Positions 1 through 8,937 of a stretch of 44,455 nt of DNA are shown here, piece by piece. The notes beneath the pieces are model-generated. The model was given only the letters and a program-made list of their open reading frames with translations, ran no database searches and was not told where the DNA came from. Source of the stretch: Syntrophales bacterium (GTDB lineage Bacteria > Desulfobacterota > Syntrophia > Syntrophales > UBA5619); assembly GCA_030654195.1 (NCBI GenBank), contig JAURXV010000124.1:1-44455 (forward strand). Reading direction: 5' to 3'. Within the stretch, counting starts at the first letter, position 1; each line of letters opens with the position of its first letter. The position numbers and the translations under genes are program-made.

Positions 1-833
1 AGTTCCGCTATTCCCCGCCGGATCTCCGGCCCGAGTCGGATGTCGGCCACATCCTTCAGAAGGACCGGCGTCCCCCGGCCATCGGTGCTGACCGCAATCG
101 CGGCCAGATCCTGCAGGCCTTTAATATAACCGCATCCCCGGATCATGTATTCAATTCCGGAAAACTCCAGAACCCGGCCTTCCACATCGCGGTTGCTCTT
201 CTTTACGGCCTCCATGATCGCCATGAGGGGAATATTGTATGCCAGAAGCCGGTTGGGATCGATGGTGATCTGGTATTGTTTGACAAATCCGCCCAGGCTG
301 GCTACCTGGGAGACGCCTGGCACGCTTTCGATAGCCAGCTTTATGTTATAATCCTGGATGCTGCGAAGCTGGGCTAGATCATGCCCTCCCGTCTTATCCA
401 CAATGGCATAGGAAAACCCCCAGCCGACGGCCGTGGCATCGGGACCCAGAACGGGATTGACATCGGCAGGGATCTTGGCCCGCACCGCCTGGAGATATTC
501 CAAGACGCGGCTTCTGGCCCAGTAGATGTCCGTCCCTTCGTCAAAGATCACATAGATAAAGGAGCTTCCGAGGAAGGAAAATCCCCGGACGAACTGGACC
601 TTGGGCGCCGCCAGCAGCGTGGAAGAGATGGGATAGGTGATCTGGTCTTCCACCAGATCGGGGCTCTTGCCCGCCCACTCCGTATAGATGATGACCTGCG
701 TATCGCTTAGGTCGGGTATGGCATCCAGCGGGGTATTCTTCAATGCCCAGTATCCCCAAAGGGCCAGTGAAACGACCAGAAGAAAGATGATGAATCTGTT
801 GCGTGCACTGTAATCGATTATTTTCGCAATCAT
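1..833 (-). CDS. cusA: CusA/CzcA-family heavy-metal RND efflux pump, N-terminal part
   Basis: Inner-membrane proton-driven pump subunit of a tripartite metal (Cu/Ag-type) exporter. The frame is open from an ATG at 833 to the window edge, giving 277 codons of a protein that is normally about 1,000-1,050 residues. The start shows a first membrane helix (about residues 13-30), then DAIPDLSDTQVII (37-49), which is typical of CusA/CzcA. It continues with DEGTDIYWARSRVLEY and GPDATAVGWGFSYA, and GPEIRRGIAE near the edge, all family landmarks of the first porter domain. It is last in the operon after cusB, separated by a G/C-rich repeat. The methionine cluster that would separate Cu/Ag from Zn/Co/Cd pumps lies outside the window, so the metal is not settled. 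Confidence 0.93.
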   Translation of the reverse strand, partial: MIAKIIDYSARNRFIIFLLVVSLALWGYWALKNTPLDAIPDLSDTQVIIYTEWAGKSPDLVEDQITYPISSTLLAAPKVQFVRGFSFLGSSFIYVIFDEGTDIYWARSRVLEYLQAVRAKIPADVNPVLGPDATAVGWGFSYAIVDKTGGHDLAQLRSIQDYNIKLAIESVPGVSQVASLGGFVKQYQITIDPNRLLAYNIPLMAIMEAVKKSNRDVEGRVLEFSGIEYMIRGCGYIKGLQDLAAIAVSTDGRGTPVLLKDVADIRLGPEIRRGIAE

Positions 834-861
834 GGTTGATGCTCTCGGAAAAAGTAAATTT

Positions 862-966
862 TCCCCTCCCCCGGCGGGAGGGGACTAAGGGGAGGGGGAA
901 ATAACACGCAGGGATACTGCCGTTTCTCACCCCCACCCTGACCCTCCCCCGTCAAGGGGGAGGGAG
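862..966. repeat. Intergenic CCCTCCCC/GGGGAGGG repeat
   Basis: The cusB-cusA gap holds two inverted-repeat units. One is CCCCTCCCCC-GGCGGGAGGGG followed by a second GGGGAGGGGG. The other is CCCTCCCCC-GTCAA-GGGGGAGGG (about 931-965). This is REP-like non-coding filler; strong hairpins here could lower readthrough into cusA or stabilise the upstream mRNA. Confidence 0.6.
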
Positions 967-999
967 ATTTGCGACTTTTGCGGAGTCGTGATGTTTGCC

Positions 1000-2283
1000 T
1001 TATTTCTTTTTTATTTTCAGCGGCGTAACACCCTTCAACTGGGCCTCCGAATCGATCAGGAAGTTGGCCGATGAAGCCACCTTCTCTCCCGCCCTGATCC
1101 CGCCCGTCACTTCGACGAGTTCATCGACCTTGAGACCGGTCGTCACCTCGCGCGGTTCGAAATACCCCTCGCCCTTGTCCACATAGACGATCTGCCTCAC
1201 CCCCGTATCGATAACCGCTTCGGACGGGACGGCGAGCCGGTTGCCCAGGTTGATCTTGATTTCCACGTTGGTGAACATCTGGGGCCTCAAGGTGCCTTCG
1301 GGGTTGGGGATCGTAAATCTCACCTTGGCGGTTCTCGTCTCGCTCGCCAAAGCGGGATAGATATAATCCACCTGTGAAGAGAACTCCTTCCCGGGAAAAT
1401 AACTGAGACCGATCCGGGCCGTTTGCCCCAGCTTGATGAGCGATAATTCATACTCGTAAATGTCCGCGACTATCCAAACGCTGGAAAGATCGACGACATC
1501 GAACAGTTTTTCCCCCGGCATGACGCGCATCCCCTGGACGGCCATCTTCTGGAGGACATAGCCGCTGGCCGGGCTGTAGATGGTCAGCGTTCTGATCGGC
1601 TTGCCCGTCGTTTCGATCTTTTTGATCTGTTCATCGCTGATATCCCAAAGCCGGAGCCGTTCTTTTGCCGCATCCAGCATGGTCTGGGCGTCTTTGACAA
1701 GCAGCATGGCCGTGCGTTCATCCTTAACCGATTGACTCTGGCCTGCCCAACGCAGGATATTTAAAAACTCCTGCTGCGTCGCCACCAGCTCCGGGCTGTA
1801 AATCTCCGCCAGAGGCTCTCCCTTTTGCACATATCGTCCCGTGTAATCGACATGGAGCTTTTCGATCCACCCCTCGATTTTGGTATTGGCGGTTCCCAGT
1901 TTCCTTTCGTCATACTCGATGCGGCCCACGGTCCGGATAACCCGGTGCATCGGTTTGATCGCGGCCTTAACGGTCCGGACGCCGATCAGTTGCTGCTTGT
2001 CCGTTGGGATTTCGACCGTAGGCGTTTCCTCCGGCTGCTTCGCCTCTCCCGAGGCTTTCTTTGTTTCCGGCGGAGCGGGGGGCGCTCCGTGCTGCTGATG
2101 TCCCGCCGTGGAGGCTCCGCCTCCCTGCTGACTTCCCGCCGCCTGCTTGCCTTCTGTCCCCCCTTTTAGAATGCCAAGTCTGGTTGCCGCATCTTTCAGC
2201 TCTGTTCTGTAGAGATATAAGGAAGCGCCGGCAACAACGACAAGCAAACAGATAACACCGATAATGATGGTTCTTTTTTTCAT
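1000..2283 (-). CDS. cusB: CusB-like periplasmic adaptor of RND metal efflux
   Basis: Membrane-fusion protein that bridges the RND pump and the outer-membrane channel. It has 427 residues. A membrane anchor/signal segment lies at about residues 4-27, followed by a Gly/Ala/Gln-rich linker (about 40-85). The split lipoyl/hairpin core follows (motifs GWIEKLHVDYTGRYVQKGEP and YSPASGYVLQKMAVQGMRV). The beta-barrel and C-terminal membrane-proximal domain (PSEAVIDTGVRQIVYVDKG) complete the CusB/HlyD_D23 architecture. Its ATG overlaps the cusC stop by 4 bp (ATGA), so translation is probably coupled. An N-terminal metal-binding Met motif like that of E. coli CusB is not obvious, so the metal is inferred from family only. 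Confidence 0.93.
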   Translation of the reverse strand: MKKRTIIIGVICLLVVVAGASLYLYRTELKDAATRLGILKGGTEGKQAAGSQQGGGASTAGHQQHGAPPAPPETKKASGEAKQPEETPTVEIPTDKQQLIGVRTVKAAIKPMHRVIRTVGRIEYDERKLGTANTKIEGWIEKLHVDYTGRYVQKGEPLAEIYSPELVATQQEFLNILRWAGQSQSVKDERTAMLLVKDAQTMLDAAKERLRLWDISDEQIKKIETTGKPIRTLTIYSPASGYVLQKMAVQGMRVMPGEKLFDVVDLSSVWIVADIYEYELSLIKLGQTARIGLSYFPGKEFSSQVDYIYPALASETRTAKVRFTIPNPEGTLRPQMFTNVEIKINLGNRLAVPSEAVIDTGVRQIVYVDKGEGYFEPREVTTGLKVDELVEVTGGIRAGEKVASSANFLIDSEAQLKGVTPLKIKKK

Positions 2284-3641
2284 TTTACGTCCGCTCCGTA
2301 GTCCGTGATTGCCGCCAGCCCGTCCAACCTTGCCGCGGCCTTTTCCCTGTCGGTAAACTGCCTCCAGTATAAAAATTCGTAATCAATCAGAGCTTTGAGC
2401 CTGGTGATGGCGGTTATCGCTTCAATTTTTCCGGTCACATAACCGGCGAGGGCCAACTCGAAACCCTGGTAGGCCTTGGGAATCAACCCCTCCCGGTAAA
2501 GCGCCATCAGGTTTTCCGCCGTTTTCAACATGGCATGGTTGTCCCGCAGCGCGGACGAAGCCATCAGCTTTGTCGCCTCGACATTCCTCCTGGCTTCCAT
2601 AAGGGATGCCTCGGCCTCCAGGACCCCCTCCCGCTGTTTTGTCTTGTAGAAAATGGGGATATTCATCGTTGCCGTAAGATTCCACATGTCCGGAAACTGG
2701 GAGCTTCTGGCAAAGTAACCCGTCCCTATCGTAAAATCCGGATAGTATTCCTTTTTTGCCATCCGGATCTTTGCCTCGGCCGCGTTGACCATCTTTTCTC
2801 TCGATTTGATCATCGGATATCGATCGTGAGAGAGTTGAATCAGTTCATCCAGACGGTACGGTTTGATAATATTTTGCGGCTTTTCAGGCCTGCCGAGGGG
2901 AGAGAGCGCGTCCCTGCCCAAAGAGGCATTCAACATCGCCTTCAGGGACTGGATCTTCTGTTTCTCCATCTCTTCCCGTTCGAGGAGCATGTATTTCTCC
3001 GTCTGGGCCATCAATACCTCCTGCTGCGGCGCCATACCTGCGGCATAGCGTGCGAGGGCCGCATCTTCCACCCGGGAAAAGAGCGCCGCCTGGTCCGTGA
3101 TCAGGTCGATATTGGTATAGGCCAGGAAGAGGTCATGGTAGAGTTCCTTGACCCTGACCTCCGTCGCCAGCCTTGTCGCATCGGCCATTGCCTTCAGGCT
3201 TTCCGCATCGCGCGTGGCCATTTCCCCCTTCAGCGCGAGCTTGCCCGGATAGGGAAACATCTGCGACAGCGAAAACATCCAGCGGGAATCGGCGGGCATC
3301 CCTTTCGTCTCCCGGTCGAAGGTATAAAAACTGTCCGTCCCCTCATTCTCATAGCCCATCATCACCATGGGATCGGCAAGGCTCGTCGCCTGAGGGATCC
3401 TGTGTATCGAGCCGTTTGCGCGCGCCTCGGCGACATGGATTTCCGGATTGTTCTTTAACGCCTCCCGGATCAGGTCCGGGAGTTTCAATGTCTCTTCTAC
3501 GGCAAAAGCGTGAGCGGCCGGGAGGAAGAAGAGACACAATCCGATGAGAAAAAAGCGCGTTCTCCGAAAAGAGAGGAATATCCTTCCCTCTCCGTCTCTC
3601 GGTCCCCGCCCTGTCAATATGCCGCCCGCTCTCTTTGACAT
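2280..3641 (-). CDS. cusC: TolC/CusC-family outer-membrane efflux protein
   Basis: Outer-membrane channel of the tripartite exporter (OEP family), 453 residues. A long charged leader precedes a hydrophobic signal core ending ...AAHAFA (about residues 30-48). The mature part has the two OEP repeats with long helices, for example LIREALKNNPEIHVAEARANG and FPYPGKLALKGE. It begins 4 nt after the ytkA-like stop, with GAGGTAGG as ribosome site, and ends overlapping cusB. The leader is longer than usual, but I see no better downstream start. Confidence 0.9.
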   Translation of the reverse strand: MSKRAGGILTGRGPRDGEGRIFLSFRRTRFFLIGLCLFFLPAAHAFAVEETLKLPDLIREALKNNPEIHVAEARANGSIHRIPQATSLADPMVMMGYENEGTDSFYTFDRETKGMPADSRWMFSLSQMFPYPGKLALKGEMATRDAESLKAMADATRLATEVRVKELYHDLFLAYTNIDLITDQAALFSRVEDAALARYAAGMAPQQEVLMAQTEKYMLLEREEMEKQKIQSLKAMLNASLGRDALSPLGRPEKPQNIIKPYRLDELIQLSHDRYPMIKSREKMVNAAEAKIRMAKKEYYPDFTIGTGYFARSSQFPDMWNLTATMNIPIFYKTKQREGVLEAEASLMEARRNVEATKLMASSALRDNHAMLKTAENLMALYREGLIPKAYQGFELALAGYVTGKIEAITAITRLKALIDYEFLYWRQFTDREKAAARLDGLAAITDYGADVK

Positions 3642-3645
3642 TTTC

Positions 3646-4035
3646 CTACCTCACATCAACACTGAACTTGGCCTGGGCCTTTTTATCGCCGCGGTTTATT
3701 ATGACGGCAATGCTCCAGCCTCCAGCCATCGAAAAGTTAAGTTTTGCCTTATACTCGCTGCCCTTCAATTCCGTATCCGTCTTGACTTTCACGGCCGGCA
3801 TTCCGGGCATGGCGGCCATCGTATACTCCACCGCCACCTTGGCATCCTTGACTTCGGCGCCCGCTGCATCCTTGATGGTAACAGACAGGTTATTGTCGCC
3901 GGTAATGGGAGGATTCCTGTCGATTTTTACGACCACGGTGTAATCGCCTGCCTTCTTTGTCACCTCATAGTCCTTTGCCACTGCCGTACCGGCAACCAGC
4001 AATACCGCCATCACCACTAAAAGCAATCTTTTCAT
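3646..4035 (-). CDS. YtkA-like exported protein of the efflux operon
   Basis: Small secreted protein, 129 residues. A clear signal peptide (about 1-20, ...VAGTAVA) is followed by a single immunoglobulin-like beta domain resembling the YtkA/FixH-type fold. Typical features are ITGDNNLSVTIKDAAG, a methionine-rich TMAAMPGMPAVKVK stretch and the closing GGWSIAVIINRGDKKAQAKF. It is the first gene of the operon with cusCBA. Such proteins are often found beside metal efflux or cytochrome oxidase genes, and the Met-rich loop would suit soft-metal handling (inference). The RBS GGAGAAAG precedes the ATG at 4035. Confidence 0.8.
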   Translation of the reverse strand: MKRLLLVVMAVLLVAGTAVAKDYEVTKKAGDYTVVVKIDRNPPITGDNNLSVTIKDAAGAEVKDAKVAVEYTMAAMPGMPAVKVKTDTELKGSEYKAKLNFSMAGGWSIAVIINRGDKKAQAKFSVDVR

Positions 4036-4479
4036 CTTCTTTCTCCTTTCATGATTTAAGTTATTACCCTAAAACTTGCCCCAAGACTACCGATAAATCC
4101 CTACTCCCGCAAAATCAACTTCCCCCTCTTCCGAAGCTTTGGCGCCTTCCTTATACGCAAAGGGTGTACCAACAAGATACACTCCCCCGTGTAAATACGT
4201 AAATTATCGAAATATATGGTCGAATAATATTATGAGGGCTCTTTCCCCCGGAACGTGTCATGGTCAAGTGCGAATTTTCTTCGCACAGGAAGGGCTCCTG
4301 AAGGATAGGCGAGAATAATATTCACAGCAGAAACCTGGTCAGCTCCGTGACGTCCGGATCGACAAGAAACCGCCTATGATCAAGAGCGGGGTAAGCATTG
4401 CGGAGATGCCGGGCGGAGGAACTCTACCGCAGACATGCCGGGCGGATGTTTTTGCAGCGGTTTCCGAACGATTTTCAGC
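4036..4479. other. Gap between the efflux operon and rpsT
   Basis: About 440 bp without a convincing gene. It separates the minus-strand efflux operon from plus-strand rpsT. A/T-rich around 4180-4240. A short dyad GTGTA...TACAC (4164-4182) lies upstream of the efflux operon and could be an operator, but I could not assign a -35/-10 pair to it. Nothing else is recognisable. Confidence 0.4.
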
Positions 4480-4508
4480 TTGACAGGCCCGGCAAATTCA
4501 TATAGATA
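4480..4508 (+). promoter_or_regulatory. Sigma-70 type promoter of rpsT
   Basis: TTGACA at 4480-4485, a 17-nt spacer, then TAGATA at 4503-4508. Transcription would begin near 4515, about 33 nt before the rpsT start. Confidence 0.6.
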
Positions 4509-4547
4509 AATCGCTATTTCACAAGATCGAAGAAGGAGGACGTTTTT

Positions 4548-4814
4548 TTGGCTACACATAAATCCGCAGAGAAGAGAAGCAGGCAGGCCGAGAAGCACCG
4601 CGAATGCAACAACGCCGTAAAGTCGAGAATCAAGACCGGCGTGAAGACCGTTGTGGAGTCCGTCGAGACGAAGAATCCGGAGGCGGCGAGGGCCGCCCTG
4701 GCCAAGACCGTTCCCGCGATCGCCAAGGCGGCGGCGAAGGGCGCCTTCCACAAGAAGACCGCCTCGCGCAAGATCTCCCGGCTGACAAAGCGGGTCAACA
4801 CCTTGAAAGCCTAA
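4548..4814 (+). CDS. rpsT: 30S ribosomal protein S20
   Basis: Primary 16S rRNA-binding protein of the small subunit, 88 residues, the usual size. It opens MATHKSAEKRSRQAEKHR and has the expected basic helical bundle (KSRIKTGVK, KGAFHKKTASRKISRL). The start codon is TTG at 4548, set by a strong AGAAGGAGGA site 8 nt upstream. S20 genes in many bacteria use non-ATG starts linked to autoregulation, so the TTG may be functional here too. It is monocistronic, between two minus-strand blocks. Confidence 0.97.
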   Translation: MATHKSAEKRSRQAEKHRECNNAVKSRIKTGVKTVVESVETKNPEAARAALAKTVPAIAKAAAKGAFHKKTASRKISRLTKRVNTLKA

Positions 4815-5040
4815 CCTTACCTTACGCGAAACCGGACATCATCCCATGCCCTTGCGGCTGTGCCCCCGGCCGGCAAAGACGAGGGCATTTTTGTGGCGGA
4901 TCCCCATCATACCATCTGTGGCGACGGCGAGATATTCCCCCGTGCCGATGGAGATCCCCGTCCGCCAAGACTCCCCGGCCCCTTTCTCCTAACCCCTCAC
5001 TCCTTTCCCTCTCCTCAAAGGCAGCATCGCCGTCGGAAGG

Positions 5041-5922
5041 TTATACCCTCTCCTTGAATTCCGTCCCCAAAAGCCCCTCGTGCCGGACCATCAGGATAAC
5101 GATGATGATGAGGAAGGCAAGGGTGTTCTTAAAGGCAATGGTGATATAACCTCCGGCGAGGCTTTCGGCCACGCCGAGGATAAGACCGCCCAGAATGGCC
5201 CCGGGCAGGCTGTTCAGCCCACCCAGAATGGCCGCCGCAAAACCCTTCAGAAACGGCTCCAGCATGAAGAAAGGGTCGAGCAGCAGCGCCGGCGCCAGAA
5301 ACACCCCCGCCAGGACGCTCAGGCCGGCGGCCAATCCCCAGGAGAGTGAAAGGATCATGCGGGTCGGTATGCCCAAGGTCTGGGCCGCCGGGAGGTTTTC
5401 CGAGGTGGCCCGCATCGCAATGCCCAGGCGGGTTTTCTGCACCAGCAGGTAAAGAAGGCCGCTGCCCAATAATCCTATAACAAAGGTCCCGAGGCCCAAC
5501 TCACTGATCACCAGCCCCTGGAATCTCCACAGCTTCGTGTCCGACAGCGGAAAGTCCAGGGTTTTTGTATCCGTTCCCCAGAGGTAGGATATGAGTCCCT
5601 GGAGGATAAGGCCCAGCCCCACGGTGAGGATGATCTGGCCAAGGGGGGTGGCATTCCTCCTTTGGGCCGGCACAAGGATGGCGAAATAGAAGAGCATGGC
5701 CAGCGCAGAGCCGGAAAGGATCGCCAGCGGAAAAGAGATTATCGGCGCCAGATTCATGCCCAGCAGGGAAAAGGCGACAAAGGTGCCCGCAGTGGCCATA
5801 TCCCCATGGGCGAAGTTGAGTATCCGGGTAGAGCGGTAGATCAGGGCCAGCCCCAGGGCCACCAGCGCATAGATGCTTCCCGTGGCCAGCCCGGAAATAA
5901 CGTATTGCATGAATTGTCGCAT
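5041..5922 (-). CDS. livH: Branched-chain-type ABC transporter permease LivH
   Basis: Inner-membrane permease, 293 residues, about eight hydrophobic segments. The family start (QYVISGLATGSIYALVALGL, residues 5-24) and the YRSTRILNFAHGDMATAG signature are present, as is the EAA-like FLKGFAAAILGGLNSLPGAI loop that contacts the ATPases. It is the last gene of the liv-like operon. Substrate cannot be read from this subunit. Confidence 0.95.
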   Translation of the reverse strand: MRQFMQYVISGLATGSIYALVALGLALIYRSTRILNFAHGDMATAGTFVAFSLLGMNLAPIISFPLAILSGSALAMLFYFAILVPAQRRNATPLGQIILTVGLGLILQGLISYLWGTDTKTLDFPLSDTKLWRFQGLVISELGLGTFVIGLLGSGLLYLLVQKTRLGIAMRATSENLPAAQTLGIPTRMILSLSWGLAAGLSVLAGVFLAPALLLDPFFMLEPFLKGFAAAILGGLNSLPGAILGGLILGVAESLAGGYITIAFKNTLAFLIIIVILMVRHEGLLGTEFKERV

Positions 5923-5971
5923 ACTTGTCTCCCTTTTTTTCGTAAGTGACCAGGCGCTGTTTCTTCTCCCG

Positions 5972-6952
5972 TCAGCGGAAGGGCCAGTTGCGGAAATAGA
6001 GTCGTATCTTCAGCCAGCGGCCGGCGATGCCATGGGGCTCAAAGATCAGGATCACCAGGATGGCTACCCCGAAGATGACCGGGACCAGCTCTCTGAGACC
6101 CCCGAACAGTTGCGGCACCAGGATCACAAAGGCCGCCCCCATGATGGAGCCCCCGATGGAGGCCAGCCCTCCGATGATGACCGCCACAAAAATGGTGACC
6201 GACTCCATGAAGGTGAAGAGATTCGGCTCCAGAAAGCCGATCAGCAGCGAAAAAAGTGCCCCCTGTACGCCCAGGTAAAAGGAACTCATGCCGAATGATA
6301 GGAGCTTGTAACGGGCCAGGTTAACCCCCATGGCCTCGGCGGCTATGTCGTTGTCCCGGATGGCGATGAAGGCCCGTCCGGCATAAGAGGAGATCGTGTT
6401 GTAGGAAATCAGCGTAAAAATCAGCGCCAGCAGCAGCGTAAAGTAGTAGAAGGTCACCTGTTGGGTCAGGCCGAAAAGGGCGGGCAGCTTTTTAACCGTA
6501 AGCCCCATCCGACCGCCGGAAATAACCTCGGAATTAAGCAATATCTGGTAGACGGCAATGCCGAAACCCATGGTGGCAATCGCCAGATAGGGTCCCTTCA
6601 GCCGCAGCGAGGGAAATCCCACGATCAGTCCGAAGATGCCGGCCATCACGCCGGCCGCGAACAGACCCAGCGGCAGCGGAATGCCCGAGGCGGAGGCATG
6701 TCCGAAGGTATAGGCGCCGATGGCGAGGAAACCCGCCTGCCCGAAGGAGATCTGCCCCGTATAACCGATCAGGATGTTCTGACCCTGGACGCCGATCGCA
6801 TAGATGAAGACGACCGTCGCCATATAGACCAGGTAGTCCATTTTTAACCAGGGAATGACCAGCAGCGCGAGGACGACCAGGCTGATTCCCGCGCCGGTCC
6901 ATGGTTTCCGGATCAGGCGCAGTTCCTCGCGGTAACTTTCGGTAAGATCCAT
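5972..6952 (-). CDS. livM: Branched-chain-type ABC transporter permease LivM
   Basis: Second permease, 326 residues with about nine membrane segments. Family signatures are GYTGQISFGQAGFLAIGAYT, GPYLAIATMGFG and the cytoplasmic coupling loop FVAVIIGGLASIGGSIMGA. It pairs with LivH (49 bp downstream). The ATG at 6952 is followed upstream by the MITE-like repeat copy A that separates it from the ligase gene. Confidence 0.95.
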   Translation of the reverse strand: MDLTESYREELRLIRKPWTGAGISLVVLALLVIPWLKMDYLVYMATVVFIYAIGVQGQNILIGYTGQISFGQAGFLAIGAYTFGHASASGIPLPLGLFAAGVMAGIFGLIVGFPSLRLKGPYLAIATMGFGIAVYQILLNSEVISGGRMGLTVKKLPALFGLTQQVTFYYFTLLLALIFTLISYNTISSYAGRAFIAIRDNDIAAEAMGVNLARYKLLSFGMSSFYLGVQGALFSLLIGFLEPNLFTFMESVTIFVAVIIGGLASIGGSIMGAAFVILVPQLFGGLRELVPVIFGVAILVILIFEPHGIAGRWLKIRLYFRNWPFR

Positions 6953-6975
6953 TGAACATAACCTCGGTTAATCTT

Positions 6976-7100
6976 GACGGCCTCGTAAAAAGGCCGGATG
7001 CTGCGTTACGCTTCACCCTTCGTCGTTGCGGCGTACACCAAAGTACGCCTCACTCCTCAGGGTTCGCGCGCCTTGCCTGCGGCCTTTTTACGAAGCCGTC
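6976..7100. repeat. MITE-like repeat, copy A
   Basis: 125-bp imperfect palindrome. Its ends are near-perfect 20-bp inverted repeats (GACGGCcTCGTAAAAAGGCC and its complement), with a smaller inner hairpin GCGTAC...GTACGC. The interior matches the reverse complement of the repeat at 9757-9877 over its whole length with few differences. No reading frame, so it is non-autonomous. Confidence 0.85.
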
Positions 7101-7137
7101 CCCAATGCAAGGCTTTTACGACTTTTTTACGAGATCA

Positions 7138-8937
7138 TTAATCTTTGCTTTTGTAAAGGGATTCGATCAGCTCCGCATAACGTTTCTCCAGGAAACGCCG
7201 CTTGACCTTCTTCGTGGGAGTCACATCGCCGTCCTCCTCATAAAAACGCCTGGGAAGGAGGGCCGCCTTCTTGATCGTCTCCACCTGCGCCAACGTTTTG
7301 TTGACCTTGTAAACCTCCTGATCGATCAGCTTTTTGATCTCCGGTCGGGTGGTCAAATCTTCAAACGTGGTAAACGGTATCCGATGATCCTGGGCGTACT
7401 TGGTGACATTGTCTTCATCAATCAGGATCAGGGCCACCAGGTATTTTCTTCCCTCGCCGATCACCACGGCATCCTGGACATAGGGGCTGAACTTCAACTT
7501 GTTCTCAATGAAGGCGGGGGTGATATTTTTCCCCCCGGCGGTGATGATGATATCCTTCTTCCGGTCCAGGATCTTGAGGAATCCATCTTCCATCGCCCCC
7601 ACATCACCCGTGTAGAGCCATCCATCCCGGATGGTCTCAGCGGTCAGCTCGGGCTCCTTGAAGTAGCCTTGAAACACGTTCGGGCCGCGCACCAGGATTT
7701 CGCCATCGTCGGCGATCCTCACCTCCATCTCCGAGATGGGTTCACCCACGTACCCCCAGCGGGGACGATCGATCCGTTGTATGGCGATGACGCCGGTGGA
7801 TTCGGTTTGGCCGTAAGCTTCCCGCAGCGGGACGCCCAGGGCATTGTAAAACTCGAACAATTCCGGTGCGGCCGGAGCGGCGGCGCAGACGGCCCAGCGG
7901 ATCCGTTCGAACCCCATCTGCCTCTTCAGGTGGTAGAGGACGGCGAAATAGAGGGGCCAGTAGAGGAGTCCCCACAAGAGGCGCTCCCGGGTCTTTTCCT
8001 TCGTTCGGACGTACCGGAGCCCCACCCGGACGCTGAAACGGTAGAAAGCCCGTTTGACCGGGGGGGCGTCGGAGATGCGGATTTCAATCGCGGAGGCGAA
8101 CTTCTCCCACAACCTTGGCACACTGCCAAAGATGGTGGGGGAAACCTCCCGGAGGTTCTGGGGCAACGTGTCCGGTCTTTCGACGAAGTTGACCTTATAC
8201 CCTGTCCAGATCGCCTGGAAAATGGAGATCAGGATTTCATAGATATGGGACAGCGGAAGGTAGGAAACCACTTCGTCCGTTTCAAAGGACGGGATGGCCT
8301 GAACAAAGGATTCCGTCAGGTTTATGATATTCCGGTGAGAGATCATCGCCCCCTTGGGACGGCCGGTGGTGCCGGAGGTATAGATGATCATGGCCGTGTC
8401 ATCCGACCGGACCGAGCCAAGCCGTTCTTCCACACAGCGCGGGTTATTCTTCAGGTACTCCTTGGAATCTTTAAGAAAGTCCGCATAAAAGGCGATCTTT
8501 TCCTGGGAAAATCCCCACAGCCCCTTGTTATCCCAGACGATCACCTTCTTCAGGTTGACTTCCGGCAGGATCTGCAGAATCTTGTCGACCTGCTCCTCGT
8601 TTTCGATGAAGATGACCTTCGACTCGGAATGGCCCACGATATAGGCCACCTCTTCCGGCGCCGAGGTGGTGTAGATGCCACAGGTTATACCGCCGATGGT
8701 CATGACCGCAAGGTCGCAAATCAGCCATTCGGGCCGGTTCTCTCCCAGGATGGAGACGCGGTCGCCGGGGCCGACGCCTAAAGAGATCAGGCCTGCCGCG
8801 ACCTCGCGGACCCCTGCGGCGTATTCCCGCCAGGAGGTGCGGCGCCAGATGCCGAAATCCTTATGCCGCAAGGCGACGCGATCCTTGAGGCGCTCCGCCT
8901 GCTCGAAGAAAAGGGTGGGGAAGTTTACCGCTCGCAT
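7138..8937 (-). CDS. AMP-forming long-chain acyl-CoA synthetase (AMP-ligase)
   Basis: Activates a carboxylic acid to its CoA thioester with ATP. It has 599 residues, typical of the FAA1-like class of long-chain acyl-CoA ligases. P-loop IIYTSGTTGRPKG (about 184-196), YGQTEST A5-type motif, GWLYTGDVG and the hinge/A8 region DRKKDIIITAGGKNI are all present. The C-terminus carries a Lys-rich VTPTKKVKRR segment. It sits inside the liv operon, its start meeting the livF stop, which suggests the imported substrate is a carboxylic acid that is then activated (inference). Aromatic, branched or fatty acids are all possible. Confidence 0.9.
   Translation of the reverse strand: MRAVNFPTLFFEQAERLKDRVALRHKDFGIWRRTSWREYAAGVREVAAGLISLGVGPGDRVSILGENRPEWLICDLAVMTIGGITCGIYTTSAPEEVAYIVGHSESKVIFIENEEQVDKILQILPEVNLKKVIVWDNKGLWGFSQEKIAFYADFLKDSKEYLKNNPRCVEERLGSVRSDDTAMIIYTSGTTGRPKGAMISHRNIINLTESFVQAIPSFETDEVVSYLPLSHIYEILISIFQAIWTGYKVNFVERPDTLPQNLREVSPTIFGSVPRLWEKFASAIEIRISDAPPVKRAFYRFSVRVGLRYVRTKEKTRERLLWGLLYWPLYFAVLYHLKRQMGFERIRWAVCAAAPAAPELFEFYNALGVPLREAYGQTESTGVIAIQRIDRPRWGYVGEPISEMEVRIADDGEILVRGPNVFQGYFKEPELTAETIRDGWLYTGDVGAMEDGFLKILDRKKDIIITAGGKNITPAFIENKLKFSPYVQDAVVIGEGRKYLVALILIDEDNVTKYAQDHRIPFTTFEDLTTRPEIKKLIDQEVYKVNKTLAQVETIKKAALLPRRFYEEDGDVTPTKKVKRRFLEKRYAELIESLYKSKD

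Noticed and set aside
541-936. 131-codon minus-strand open frame
   Set aside because: It overlaps cusA out of frame and has no family-like sequence; the true cusA frame is open across the whole region.
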